Part shown: one piece after another, positions 7,819 to 15,709 of the stretch | Layout of the letters: every line of letters begins with the position of its first letter | Numbering within the stretch: position 1 is the stretch's first letter | Source: Bacteroidaceae bacterium | GTDB lineage: Bacteria; Bacteroidota; Bacteroidia; Bacteroidales; Bacteroidaceae | Assembly: GCA_017529865.1 (NCBI GenBank) | Contig: JAFXNA010000003.1 | Coordinates: forward strand, 42,564-106,563 | Reading direction: 5' to 3' | Length of the DNA stretch: 64,000 bases | Translations under genes and position numbers: made by a program | The notes under the pieces: model-generated | What the model was told of the DNA's origin: nothing | Databases searched by the model: none | What the model saw: the letters and a program-made list of their open reading frames with translations, nothing else

Positions 7819-8619
7819 ATGAAAACTAAACTCATTCTCATCATCACGATGATCATGGCCACGACCTGTGGTCTCAAGGCACAAAACGAAAACAATGACG
7901 AAGACCACCCAGGAGGCTGGGACTTCAGCATTCCATTCCTCAGCACCAACCGCAAAGCAAATAATGGTACCGTCGATATTCAAAATGGTACCGTCGACAT
8001 CCAATACATCAAAACCGACACCAACCGAGCACCCTATCCACATTGTACGTCGTTCCAGTTCGGATTCATCTCCGGCATCGACGAGGCATCTGGCGTCAAC
8101 ATCGACATGGGTCAGTCGTTCGAACTGGAACTGCGCAACCTCGTGGCCTTCACCTCAAGACTCGGCAAGTGGACATTCTTCAACCTCGGCTTCGGAGTCG
8201 ATTGGCGCAACTACCGCATGACCGGCCACAATCAGTTCCTCCTGAACGACGACGGGCACATCACACTTGCGCCCTACCCCACAGGAGCGAATCCAAAGTT
8301 CAGCCGCATCCACACCTTCAGCCTCGTCGTGCCTATGCAACTCCACTTTTCGCTGGGAGGCTACTGGTATTTCTCCTGCGGCCCCGAGCTGTACTTCAAC
8401 ACTTACGCCTCGCTCAAGACGCGCTACAGCCTCAACGGTGAGAAGCAGAAATTCGAAGCCAACGGCTTGCATCGCAACAAGGTGACATACGGATTTATGT
8501 GCGACATCACTTACAACCGCATCGGAGTGTATTTCAAGTACTCCCCCTGCAATGTACTGCAACCGGAGTTCGGTCCCAAATTCAAGAGCATAACTGCCGG
8601 ATTGAAGATCTCATTCTAA
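7819..8619 (+). CDS. Putative outer-membrane beta-barrel protein
   Basis: The 266-residue protein has a signal peptide (cleavage near GLKAQ) and then alternating amphipathic strands typical of small barrels (FELELRNLVAFTSRLGKW, FNLGFGVDWRNY, YGFMCDITYNR). It ends ITAGLKISF, with the terminal aromatic residue favoured for barrel assembly. A seven-residue unit NGTVDIQ is repeated back to back just before the barrel, coded by bases 7964-8005. It closes the operon of sigma factor, anti-sigma-like protein and exported protein, and a terminator follows at 8680. Transport or sensing roles cannot be separated from sequence alone. Confidence 0.7.
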   Translation: MKTKLILIITMIMATTCGLKAQNENNDEDHPGGWDFSIPFLSTNRKANNGTVDIQNGTVDIQYIKTDTNRAPYPHCTSFQFGFISGIDEASGVNIDMGQSFELELRNLVAFTSRLGKWTFFNLGFGVDWRNYRMTGHNQFLLNDDGHITLAPYPTGANPKFSRIHTFSLVVPMQLHFSLGGYWYFSCGPELYFNTYASLKTRYSLNGEKQKFEANGLHRNKVTYGFMCDITYNRIGVYFKYSPCNVLQPEFGPKFKSITAGLKISF

Positions 8620-8679
8620 CAAAAATTCTAAAGAAACCTAAAGAAAGACAGTAACGAAAGTGGCTATAGTGCCAATAGT

Positions 8680-8706
8680 AAAAAGGATGCCGTCGGCATC
8701 CTTTTT
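8680..8706 (+). terminator. Terminator closing the ECF sigma operon
   Basis: AAAAGGATGCC, loop GTC, GGCATCCTTTTTT: an 11-bp stem with a T-run, 60 bp after the last gene of the operon. Confidence 0.85.
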
Positions 8707-8734
8707 TGGTGTCTATTAAGTAAATAATTCATAT

Positions 8735-8895
8735 TACCATTATCAATCAATAACCTATAACCAATAACCTATAACCATTACCACCTATTAAGCTATTAAC
8801 CTACTAAGCTAAATTACATTTTTACATTTTATAATTTTTACATTGTCCTAGGCCTACTAAGCTATAATTCAATAACCCATAACCTGTCTTTTCCT
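8735..8895. repeat. Degenerate short repeats (AACCTATAACC and TTAAGCTATTAACC types) in a 408-bp gene-free gap
   Basis: Overlapping copies of AATAACCTATAACC and of CTATTAAGCT/CTACTAAGCT fill the gap between the sigma operon and the convergent gene at 9028. Their reverse complements appear at 13145-13190 and 14708-14750. No ORF or RNA gene was seen in 8620-9027 apart from the two terminators. Confidence 0.6.
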
Positions 8896-8930
8896 GAATA
8901 AGGTTGACTTTTGACTGCCAACTAGAACAA

Positions 8931-8966
8931 TGCAAGGTTTCATCACGAACCCTTGCACTTTTTATT
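8931..8966 (+). terminator. Second rightward terminator in the same gap
   Basis: TGCAAGGTTTC / GAACCCTTGCA with loop ATCAC and one mismatch is followed by CTTTTTATTT. No rightward gene lies between this and the terminator at 8680, so it is a back-up or the relic of a lost gene. Confidence 0.65.
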
Positions 8967-9027
8967 TCGTTCTATCTAGAATCAAACCGAGAACGAAAAA
9001 TTACTCTTGTATATTAACTAAGACACC

Positions 9028-9879
9028 TTATTTCATTCGGAAAATACGGTTGAGTTGATAGGGAAGTGAGGTGCGAACCCAAACTTCTTTCTTTGGATGG
9101 ACGGAATCTTCATCCAAAGTGAGTTGAATAACATGATCGTTGAGCCACTTGATGGTATAGTTTCCAGATGCCGTCTTTAGTCTCTTCGCTTTCTGGGTAT
9201 AAGGTTCTAATGTTCCTCTTGTCTCTAAACGTGGGTTGTCTGGTTCAAAACTCATGTAGAGCACATGATCGTCATCAAAAAGCATATAAGATACGGCTGG
9301 TTCGTCTGTATCCATCCCATCCCATGCGTTCCAATCGGTGAGACCTAGACCACCCACTTGTTTTTCGTCACCCAGACATCGCCAGCATCCCAACAGAGGT
9401 GTTTTCTTCTTTGGGTTATGTTTGTAGTTGCCTTCGAGCATATCCGCTATCTCTCGTATATCTGGCTTTACATCGATGTGCGAATCATACACTTCGTTAA
9501 CGAAGCTTTGGGGAGGAAAATACATAGAACTACGATTTCCTGTGTACCAACGTAACGTGAAATGGTCAGCATTGCTATCAAACACCTGATTGCCTCGTCC
9601 GTCCACACCTCTTGCATGTCGGCCAGTATACAGATGAGGTTCCTCATCATTATTCAACATCACAACGCTCGTGCTTTCATCCGAACGGAAATAGACGTTC
9701 ACCAATAGTGAGGCCGTATAACTACAATACTTGTATTGCTCGAATGTCGGTACTTTCTCGCTCCCATCGTCATATACAATTTTTTGCAGGCGATACAATC
9801 CAGAAGGATTATCCGTCTGAGCACTTACACAGAGTGCAAAAACCATGAGACCGAAAACAATCAAACATTTGTTTGTCAT
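9028..9879 (-). CDS. Exported protein of unknown function
   Basis: The 283-residue product has a signal peptide (MTNKCLIVFGLMVFALCVSA). The mature part begins NPSGLYRLQKIVYDDGSE, a motif shared with the shortened gene at 10505-10690, so the two are relatives. The C-terminal half (LGCWRCLGDE, YTIKWLNDHVIQLT) resembles the small beta-rich lipocalin-like proteins of Bacteroidales, in which an opening strand reports on a described state, but no named domain was recognised. It follows the 9891 gene by 11 bp on the same strand, suggesting one transcript. Confidence 0.65.
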   Translation of the reverse strand: MTNKCLIVFGLMVFALCVSAQTDNPSGLYRLQKIVYDDGSEKVPTFEQYKYCSYTASLLVNVYFRSDESTSVVMLNNDEEPHLYTGRHARGVDGRGNQVFDSNADHFTLRWYTGNRSSMYFPPQSFVNEVYDSHIDVKPDIREIADMLEGNYKHNPKKKTPLLGCWRCLGDEKQVGGLGLTDWNAWDGMDTDEPAVSYMLFDDDHVLYMSFEPDNPRLETRGTLEPYTQKAKRLKTASGNYTIKWLNDHVIQLTLDEDSVHPKKEVWVRTSLPYQLNRIFRMK

Positions 9880-9890
9880 ACTTTATGTCT

Positions 9891-10487
9891 TTATTGGTTA
9901 ATATAAGCATCTATATCTCTCATGCTGACAGCTGTAGCTACCTGAGTGTTACCCCCACGATAAGGATATACTTTCTTCAGCGAAGCATAATGTTTGAACT
10001 TACAGCGACGCTTCACGTTTTGCATCAACTTATATATTGTCTCTAAGGGGAGCACATCACTTTTGGGGGATACAGAGAACAATACATTCGAAATTTCCCC
10101 ACTTTCATCGATATAAAGCGAAACGGTGAACATGCATTTTCCTGCGGTTTCATCGTAAAATGCTTTGAGAGTTTTCTTCCCAAATGCACGAAGTGTGTTC
10201 TGCCTTATTACATTAAAAGTGTTCTGGGTACGCGGGTCATTCGCAAATGTCCGAGTCTTGAGGTCAAAGTTCTTGCTCTCTTGCTCTGTCCGTTCCGGTT
10301 TCTTGTCGTCAGGAATGTCCAGATAATAGCTGTACCGAAAATCCGTTTCTTTCTTATACATCCGTTCGTTAGCATCTGTGAAGACAATCATCGTCATCTC
10401 CTCCGGCTGCTTCTCTGTGTCAGCCTGCTGAGCAAATACACTGATCGGTATGCTCAACATCATAATTGATAATACGATTAGTTTCAT
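9891..10487 (-). CDS. Exported protein with a possible TonB-C-like end
   Basis: The 198-residue product has a signal peptide ending VFAQQ, a charged middle section, and a C-terminal region (VSLYIDESGEISNVLFSV, then a helix) whose strand-helix pattern vaguely recalls TonB C-terminal domains. That likeness is weak and no function is claimed. It lies 17 bp after a truncated gene and 11 bp before another exported-protein gene on the same strand. Confidence 0.6.
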   Translation of the reverse strand: MKLIVLSIMMLSIPISVFAQQADTEKQPEEMTMIVFTDANERMYKKETDFRYSYYLDIPDDKKPERTEQESKNFDLKTRTFANDPRTQNTFNVIRQNTLRAFGKKTLKAFYDETAGKCMFTVSLYIDESGEISNVLFSVSPKSDVLPLETIYKLMQNVKRRCKFKHYASLKKVYPYRGGNTQVATAVSMRDIDAYINQ

Positions 10488-10504
10488 ACGTTAATTACTT
10501 TCTA

Positions 10505-10690
10505 TTATTTATTTGTAAAGATATTTGTTATTCGCTCTGGCAATTGTGAATACTCATAAAGTTCGGCATATTCAGTACCATTCTTTCCTGTGATACTTAC
10601 CAAATGGTATATACCTCTGGGATTTGATTTCTGAGCCTGTAATCCTACTGCATTCAGTAAGATGGCGAGTGTGATAATTGTTCTTAGCAT
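10505..10690 (-). pseudogene. Truncated relative of the 9028-9879 gene
   Basis: A 61-codon frame starts with a signal peptide (LRTIITLAILLNAVGLQAQ), then SNPRGIYHLVSITGKNGTEY, which parallels NPSGLYRLQKIVYDDGSE of the gene at 9028. It stops at about residue 61, whereas the relative has 283 residues. It may be the 5' remnant of a duplicate or a small exported peptide in its own right. The ATG at 10690 is chosen because the signal peptide begins there; an ATG at 10774 would add 28 residues with no sense. Confidence 0.55.
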
Positions 10691-10867
10691 ATATGAGTTT
10701 CTTTTAATAATTAGACATTTATGAATAACAAGTACTGGAGCATTCAACGTTATTTTCTTTAGAATCTTTACCATATGCTTTTCGTTTGACTGTTAATAAT
10801 GGCTATCTTTTTTTTACTTGAGTTCGATGAATTATGACTTACTGATATTTTTGTATTATTCATTTGT

Positions 10868-11494
10868 CTAATAAAACACATCAACAATTTTACGTTTCCA
10901 CCAACTTTGTTTGTATGGCAATTTTTTATAAAAAGTATAAACCTCACCATCGAGATACTTGTATTGTAGTAACCCCTTCGATTTGCTCCATATGAAGTAC
11001 TCACAATTAGTTCCAGTTTCTTGTGTTATTGATGAATTTGTATCATCCATCGTTATGGCATCATCATACACATCCCCTTTCACAACCACTCTTGATGTAT
11101 CGCTTTCCAGAAACTTGTCATTAGAATACCTCCTATCAAACTGATTCACAATATTTACGATATTGTCAGATTCTTTGACGATGATTAGTTTACAGTCTAT
11201 ACGATTTCCGTTATGATATATGATGTTTATGTATTCTCCCTCAGCATAGAAAATGGAAAAACAATGTATCCCTAGTAATTCAGGAGAGTTATACAACCTC
11301 CGCGAAACAATCATTGTGTCCGTTCCCGTATCTGAAGAATAAAACACCATATCGCCATTCTGATAAGGCGCAAGCCATTCAAGGTCTTTCTTAGAGAATA
11401 AAAACACAGCATGCCATGTGGATATTTTCAATAGAAGAAAGACTCCTGTACACGATAAAAGCACAAGCAATACTATTACTATTTTTTTACGCAT
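10868..11494 (-). CDS. Membrane-anchored or lipoprotein of unknown function
   Basis: The 208-residue product begins MRKKIVIVLLVLLSCTG, which could be a lipoprotein signal (LLSC) or a single membrane anchor. The remainder is beta-rich and acidic with no recognised motif. AT content is high and codon use differs from the housekeeping genes nearby, as in the other small genes of 9-12.4 kb. The gap of 177 bp to 10690 has no clear feature. Confidence 0.6.
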   Translation of the reverse strand: MRKKIVIVLLVLLSCTGVFLLLKISTWHAVFLFSKKDLEWLAPYQNGDMVFYSSDTGTDTMIVSRRLYNSPELLGIHCFSIFYAEGEYINIIYHNGNRIDCKLIIVKESDNIVNIVNQFDRRYSNDKFLESDTSRVVVKGDVYDDAITMDDTNSSITQETGTNCEYFIWSKSKGLLQYKYLDGEVYTFYKKLPYKQSWWKRKIVDVFY

Positions 11495-11531
11495 ATATGA
11501 TCATTTTTGATTCTTATACATTGTGTATATA

Positions 11532-11702
11532 CTATGAGCATCCATTTGGGGGGGTGGAATTATGAACACTAATGTGGCGCCCCCATGCACTAAAGCCTAA
11601 AGCATCCTGCCATTCTGTTACGGAATCCTGCCGATTCCCATTTTGGCAGGAAGCCATGAGTATGATGGCTGCTACTCCCACCAAGTGGCAGAGTTGCTCC
11701 AT
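11532..11702 (-). CDS. Possible small lipoprotein
   Basis: A 56-codon frame has a hydrophobic start and a lipobox-like LMASC, followed by QNGNRQDS. It ends in STPPNGCS over a run of seven C residues on this strand (G run at 11547-11553 on the plus strand). Such a run can slip, so the frame might be longer or shorter in other isolates. It lies 17 bp after the 11756 gene. Without homologues it could be an eroded gene; upstream in-frame ATGs at 11717 and 11738 are alternatives. Confidence 0.35.
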   Translation of the reverse strand: MEQLCHLVGVAAIILMASCQNGNRQDSVTEWQDALGFSAWGRHISVHNSTPPNGCS

Positions 11703-11755
11703 GTTCTTATGTGCCATAATCATGATTGCATGTTGCATAGTTCTTGATATGTATT

Positions 11756-12409
11756 TTATTGTATCACTTTATTTTCTCGCATATGCCAATTGGGGCAACT
11801 GAATGTATTAGGTTTTTTCTCTAATCGACCATTAATTATTTTGTGAGTTTGTACATACCGGTCGTATCTCCCTTCAAGTGTGACAGGCAGGTCTATCTGA
11901 AGGTCGCGACATTGTTGCTTCACCTCATTTTCATTCATAGGACCATATAGCTCTGGCGCATATTTGTTGACAATATAGAATTGAGATAACTTGCTATCAA
12001 ATACTTTTGCCTGTCCTTCGTAACTGAATTCACCCAAATATGCTGAAACAATGGAATCATTGACAAGATAGGTTGAATCCAGAATCATGGAAGGTATCTT
12101 TGTTTCTAATATAAGCCACTTCTCCAGATTACCGACCCGTTGAATATAACCAACCATCCCTAACTTGTGCCCATTGTAGGTTCCTAATGACAATGTATCT
12201 GTCTCACCCGAAAAACGATGAAATAGCAACGTACAAGCCTGCACTGATGAATCGGTTTGAGTTCTATTGGTTTCATAAAACACCAATTCGCGACCATTTC
12301 CATATTCATAGTTCTCTTCAATGGTGAAACAACCATCATGTGAATGTGTGCATGAATAACATCCTATTAATAATAGTGTTATCAGGGCACTGGATAATCT
12401 CTTTGTCAT
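11756..12409 (-). CDS. Putative lipoprotein of unknown function
   Basis: The 217-residue product starts with a lipoprotein-type signal (ALITLLLIGCYSC, two Cys; the lipidated one is uncertain). The mature part is a charged beta-rich protein with no recognised motif. It follows the ORF6N gene by 12 bp on the same strand, so the two may share a transcript although they seem unrelated in function. Confidence 0.6.
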   Translation of the reverse strand: MTKRLSSALITLLLIGCYSCTHSHDGCFTIEENYEYGNGRELVFYETNRTQTDSSVQACTLLFHRFSGETDTLSLGTYNGHKLGMVGYIQRVGNLEKWLILETKIPSMILDSTYLVNDSIVSAYLGEFSYEGQAKVFDSKLSQFYIVNKYAPELYGPMNENEVKQQCRDLQIDLPVTLEGRYDRYVQTHKIINGRLEKKPNTFSCPNWHMRENKVIQ

Positions 12410-12421
12410 ATTTGATAAGTT

Positions 12422-13000
12422 TTAATTGTTATTCTCTTCTTCTTGCACAAACCCAATCCTGCGTCGAGGCTTTGGTTCCTTGGGTTGCAACTCGGCGAGG
12501 GCAGTGCTGATGGCTTCAATCTGAGCGCGAGTGTCTTCATTAATCTCATTCTGATCATGCAGGATATCCTCGATGTCGAGTTTCAGGTCTTCGAAATCCT
12601 TACGTAACTGAGCAACGTCGGCAGCTGTCTGTGGCAGGGATGCAGCCATGTGGCGGAATTCAACGAAAGCACGCATGATTTCACGATTCACCTTGATGGC
12701 TACAGGAGACCTCAACACACTGCTAAGCATTGCAACACCCAGTTCTGTAAAGGCAAAAGGAAGGTATTTAATATTATGACCTTGCTTTATGTTCATGGTG
12801 CCAATTTGGCATCTTGAAAGTTCATCGCGAGTGACCTCAAACATAAAGTCATCTCCTTCGAAGCGTTCAATGTTTCGACGAACCTGCCTTTTTAATTGCG
12901 ATGTTTCAATCCCATAGGCTGCGGCCAAGTCAAAGTCCAGCATCACACGCTGCCCTCGAATCACATATATCTTGCTTTGTATAACCTGTAAGTCGTTCAT
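12422..13000 (-). CDS. ORF6N-domain protein
   Basis: The 192-residue protein opens with the ORF6N domain, a DNA-binding module common in phages and mobile elements (IYVIRGQRVMLDFDLAAAYG, then TSQLKRQVRRN and RFEGDDFMFE). AFTELGVAMLSSVLRSPVAI is the second conserved block. The end is a coiled-coil-like stretch (VAQLRKDFEDLKLDIEDIL) and a basic tail (KPRRR). Such proteins are common as single genes in Bacteroidales and are thought to be regulators derived from phage antirepressors; no target is known. Its promoter region shares a 59-bp perfect repeat with the kinase-like gene at 13942. Confidence 0.88.
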   Translation of the reverse strand: MNDLQVIQSKIYVIRGQRVMLDFDLAAAYGIETSQLKRQVRRNIERFEGDDFMFEVTRDELSRCQIGTMNIKQGHNIKYLPFAFTELGVAMLSSVLRSPVAIKVNREIMRAFVEFRHMAASLPQTAADVAQLRKDFEDLKLDIEDILHDQNEINEDTRAQIEAISTALAELQPKEPKPRRRIGFVQEEENNN

Positions 13001-13026
13001 ATTGGTTATATAATTGGTATCACCTG

Positions 13027-13034
13027 CAAAGATA
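13027..13034 (-). promoter_or_regulatory. -7 box (TATCTTTG) for the ORF6N gene
   Basis: TATCTTTG on the minus strand gives a leader of about 23 nt before 13000. The 59-bp repeat begins 58 bp upstream, exactly as at 14592. Confidence 0.6.
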
Positions 13035-13091
13035 ACTAAATTAATTCATAATTCATAATGTACAATTCATAATTATTGAAAAAAACTAGTA

Positions 13092-13150
13092 TTTTCTGTT
13101 CAAAATACTCCGTTTTGCTGTATGTGCCTATTATAAGTAAAGGTTATAGG
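13092..13150. repeat. 59-bp perfect direct repeat, copy 1
   Basis: Identical to 14657-14715, offset 1565 bp. Key positions: starts TTTTCTGTTCAAAATACTCC, ends AAAGGTTATAGG. Lies upstream of the ORF6N promoter. Flanked by different simple repeats on each side. Confidence 0.9.
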
Positions 13151-13250
13151 TTATGGGTTATAGGTTATTGAGGTTAATAGGTTAGTTGCTTTGTGGGTTA
13201 ACAAAAAACCTCGCGAGCTGAAAGGCCTTATAGAGAGATAAATATTAACA

Positions 13251-13410
13251 GCTGAAGCGTTTCAGCGTTTCAGGCGTTTCAAGGGGAAAAAGGGTATTAC
13301 ACTTTCTTTATTATAACGTATAACTATATAATTATCAATAAGTTATATATAAATAATATAGTTTGCACACCCCATATACCCCCTACTGAAACTCTGAAAC
13401 GCGAAACGCT
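13251..13410. other. Iteron-flanked AT-rich palindromic element A
   Basis: Three GCGTTTCA units at 13257, 13265 and 13274 are followed by a G-rich run, an AT-rich core with the inverted pair AACTATAT (13322) / ATATAGTT (13356), a C-rich run, and inverted units at 13386, 13394 and 13402 (TGAAAC, CTGAAACGC, CGAAACGC). The whole is an imperfect inverted repeat of about 160 bp. No coding function is apparent. Confidence 0.7.
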
Positions 13411-13941
13411 AGGCCGCTATACGATTAACGTAAATAACTGATTATCAATGAGTTACGATATCAACAAACCTATTTCCTCTAAGAGGCAAACGCTCGAAAA
13501 GGGACAGAACACACCAAAATCCTGCTCTTTTAGGCATCAAATGAAACACAAAAAACCTCGTTCCGATGTTTTTCCCTATACTTTGCGCACATATCACCGC
13601 GCAAAGAATTTCAGTCTCCTGACCTCATTTGGAAGGAATTATGTGGCATAATGGCTAATCTGATGCAGAAAGTGGGGTAATAAGGGTCACAATAACCCAG
13701 CCTTATGCAACAATAACTCTTGGTTATTCGGCGATAAGGGCGGATTATTGAAATTTACTAGAAATGGAAACAAAGGGAAACGGCGTTTACTTCTTTTAGG
13801 CTAAATGCGGAACGTTTGAGCGTAGAATACGATGAGTATTTACGTTAAATACACCTGCCAAGTGGGTACAAAGAATCCTCGCGAGCTTCACAGTCAACAA
13901 GGAATCCTATTGCTTTTTGTTCTTGTAATGAATTTATGCCT
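13411..13941. other. Gene-free accessory DNA
   Basis: No convincing gene was found. A short frame at 13448-13651 has no recognisable signal, promoter or domain. CCTCGCGAGCT occurs at 13209 and again near 13877, outside and inside this stretch. The region looks like eroded mobile DNA. Confidence 0.5.
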
Positions 13942-14583
13942 TTATTCTTTTACCTTAATTTCCGCATCTATGATGAAAATATCACCGTCCTTATCTCTAA
14001 GGACATTCCTAGGAACCAAATCCCAAACCACATACTCGTCATTTGCGTAGCAGCCATCGTCATTCTGCTTTATGAAGCCAATGGCAGCCATATAGGTTTC
14101 AATCTCAATGGCTGTTGCAGGCACGGCATCTTTTATTAATCGCTGCTGAAGAACGGGCATGATGGTTCGTCCGTCAAATCCAGTAAAGGCACGTAAGGTG
14201 TATGCTGTATCATAGAACAGATTATTATGCCACGACACTCGGGTAAGCAATCGGAGGATACTGCCACTATTCAAAAGATTGTTTACCTTATAGATAATAT
14301 CATTAGAAACGTATGTGTCGTTTTCATTGCCACTTGGACCAGGAACGCCCAATTCGAAAACGTCACTCATAGATAGCCACATGCCATTTTCTTTGGCATA
14401 TTGCTCAGCCACGTGTTGTTCTATCTCCAGATGGTTTACATCGTCTTGGCCATCTCGAAGTTGCGCTTCATATAGTTGGCAGCGTCGACGGAGTTCATCG
14501 GCGATTTCATGGATTCTGCGATTTTCTGCAGTTTCCTCTCCACTGCCTCTTTGTGAAACTGATTGAGATATGTCATAATCCAT
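13942..14583 (-). CDS. Polyvalent-protein-type Ser/Thr/Tyr kinase-like protein
   Basis: The 213-residue protein resembles the kinase-like domain found in large polyvalent proteins of phages and conjugative elements. The catalytic-loop region is DLVPRNVLRDKDGD near residue 190, with the Asp and Asn in the usual spacing, followed by IFIIDAEI in the DFG position. The N-terminal lobe is shortened: about 75 residues of charged helix precede VFELGVPGPSGNENDTYVSN and IYKVNNLL, where KVN may hold the lysine. It stands alone here and not inside a giant protein, so it is either a free-living version or a fragment of one. Substrate is unknown. Its -7 box is 9 bp upstream, making the mRNA almost leaderless. 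Confidence 0.65.
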   Translation of the reverse strand: MDYDISQSVSQRGSGEETAENRRIHEIADELRRRCQLYEAQLRDGQDDVNHLEIEQHVAEQYAKENGMWLSMSDVFELGVPGPSGNENDTYVSNDIIYKVNNLLNSGSILRLLTRVSWHNNLFYDTAYTLRAFTGFDGRTIMPVLQQRLIKDAVPATAIEIETYMAAIGFIKQNDDGCYANDEYVVWDLVPRNVLRDKDGDIFIIDAEIKVKE

Positions 14584-14591
14584 TTTTTTTG

Positions 14592-14599
14592 CAAAGATA
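14592..14599 (-). promoter_or_regulatory. -7 box (TATCTTTG) for the kinase-like gene
   Basis: Predicted start near 14588, only about 5 nt before the ATG at 14583. Spacing to the 59-bp repeat copy 2 is 58 bp, as in the ORF6N promoter. Confidence 0.6.
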
Positions 14600-14656
14600 A
14601 TAAAAAAAGTTTACGGCTTACAGCTTACCGCTTAAAAAATTGAAAAAATTCAATGT

Positions 14657-14715
14657 TTTTCTGTTCAAAATACTCCGTTTTGCTGTATGTGCCTATTATA
14701 AGTAAAGGTTATAGG
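14657..14715. repeat. 59-bp perfect direct repeat, copy 2
   Basis: Identical to 13092-13150. It lies upstream of the promoter of the kinase-like gene. The DNA between it and the -7 box carries GCTTACC-type short repeats, where copy 1 has ATTCATAAT-type repeats. Confidence 0.9.
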
Positions 14716-14768
14716 AATTTAGCTTAGTAGCTTAATAGCTTATTTGGTTAGTAGGTGGGTTCACTAGT

Positions 14769-14828
14769 GTCCCCTAGGGGAAACATTTGTTACCCCTAGG
14801 GGCTGCAAGTGCTACCCCTAGGAGGTGG
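14769..14828. repeat. CCCCTAGGGG palindrome cluster
   Basis: CCCCTAGGGG at 14771-14780 and 14793-14802, and CCCCTAGG at 14815-14822, are each joined by short AT or GC spacers. A close relative is at 34714-34748. The rest of the 365-bp gap 14584-14948 holds the 59-bp repeat, AGCTTAAT-type repeats and the tsaB promoter. Confidence 0.7.
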
Positions 14829-14920
14829 GAAAATAGTAAATAAGAGTATGTGGTGCTCTTATTTTTTGTATCTTTTGCTAAAAATAGTAAATAGAAAATG
14901 GTTAAATGCGAATTATTTCG

Positions 14921-14928
14921 TATATTTG
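14921..14928 (+). promoter_or_regulatory. -7 box (TATATTTG) for tsaB
   Basis: TATATTTG fits the consensus, 20 bp before the ATG at 14949. It is the only clear rightward promoter before the long tsaB-ispF gene run. Confidence 0.6.
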
Positions 14929-14948
14929 CAGCGTAAAAGAGAAAACGC

Positions 14949-15647
14949 ATGTCTTGCATCCTACATATCGACACATCGACCGATGCCTGTTCTGTGGCCG
15001 TGAGCCAGGACGGAGCAGTCATCTTTCATGAAGAAGAACTGGAAGGACCTGCCCATGCTCAGGTGATTGGCGGCATGGTGGACGAGGCTATCTCGTTTAC
15101 TGACAGCCACGCTATCCCGTTCGACGCTGTGGCGGTCAGTTCGGGGCCTGGCAGCTATACCGGTCTGCGCATCGGAGCCAGCATCGCAAAGGGTATCTGC
15201 TATGGGCGGAACCTGAAGTTGATTTCCATCCCGACGCTCGAGCTTCTATGCGTTCCTGTGTTGTTGGGTCATGAACTTGAGGACGATGCCCTGCTCTGCC
15301 CCATGATTGACGCAAGGAGGATGGAGGTATATACCGCTCTCTACACCCGAGCCTTGAAGCCCGTAATAGAAACCGAGGCGAAAGTGATTGACCCCGATTC
15401 GTTCCGCGAACAGTTGGATCAACACCCCGTCTATTTCCTTGGTAATGGTGCAAAGAAATGCAAGGACATCATTATCCATCCCAATGCGCGGTTCATCGAT
15501 GGCATCCAGCCCCTCGCCAAGTGGATGGGTCCCTTAGCAGAGAAGCGCCACGCCAATGGGCAATTCCAAGATGTCGCCTACTTCGAACCATTTTATCTCA
15601 AAGAGTTCATTGCCAAGAAGAGCAAGGACCTCTTGAGGGAAATGTAA
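14949..15647 (+). CDS. tsaB: tRNA threonylcarbamoyladenosine biosynthesis protein TsaB
   Basis: The 232-residue protein has the ASKHA-fold start of TsaB (LHIDTSTDACSVAV, residues 5-18) and the conserved GPGSYTGLRIG block near residue 66. TsaB is the dimerisation partner of TsaD in the complex that puts threonylcarbamoyl on A37 of ANN-reading tRNAs; it lacks kinase-type active residues itself. Length is normal for the family. It opens a rightward run of housekeeping genes and has a promoter 20 bp upstream. The 262-bp gap after it is filled by a hairpin array. Confidence 0.93.
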   Translation: MSCILHIDTSTDACSVAVSQDGAVIFHEEELEGPAHAQVIGGMVDEAISFTDSHAIPFDAVAVSSGPGSYTGLRIGASIAKGICYGRNLKLISIPTLELLCVPVLLGHELEDDALLCPMIDARRMEVYTALYTRALKPVIETEAKVIDPDSFREQLDQHPVYFLGNGAKKCKDIIIHPNARFIDGIQPLAKWMGPLAEKRHANGQFQDVAYFEPFYLKEFIAKKSKDLLREM

Positions 15648-15709
15648 TAATTAAAAAATGATAAAATGTAAAAATGGGAAGTTAAAGAGGAAGTAAAAAA
15701 GGAAGTAAA

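Noticed and set aside
13448..13651. 67-codon frame downstream of element A
   Set aside because: No signal, domain or promoter, and the composition resembles non-coding DNA.
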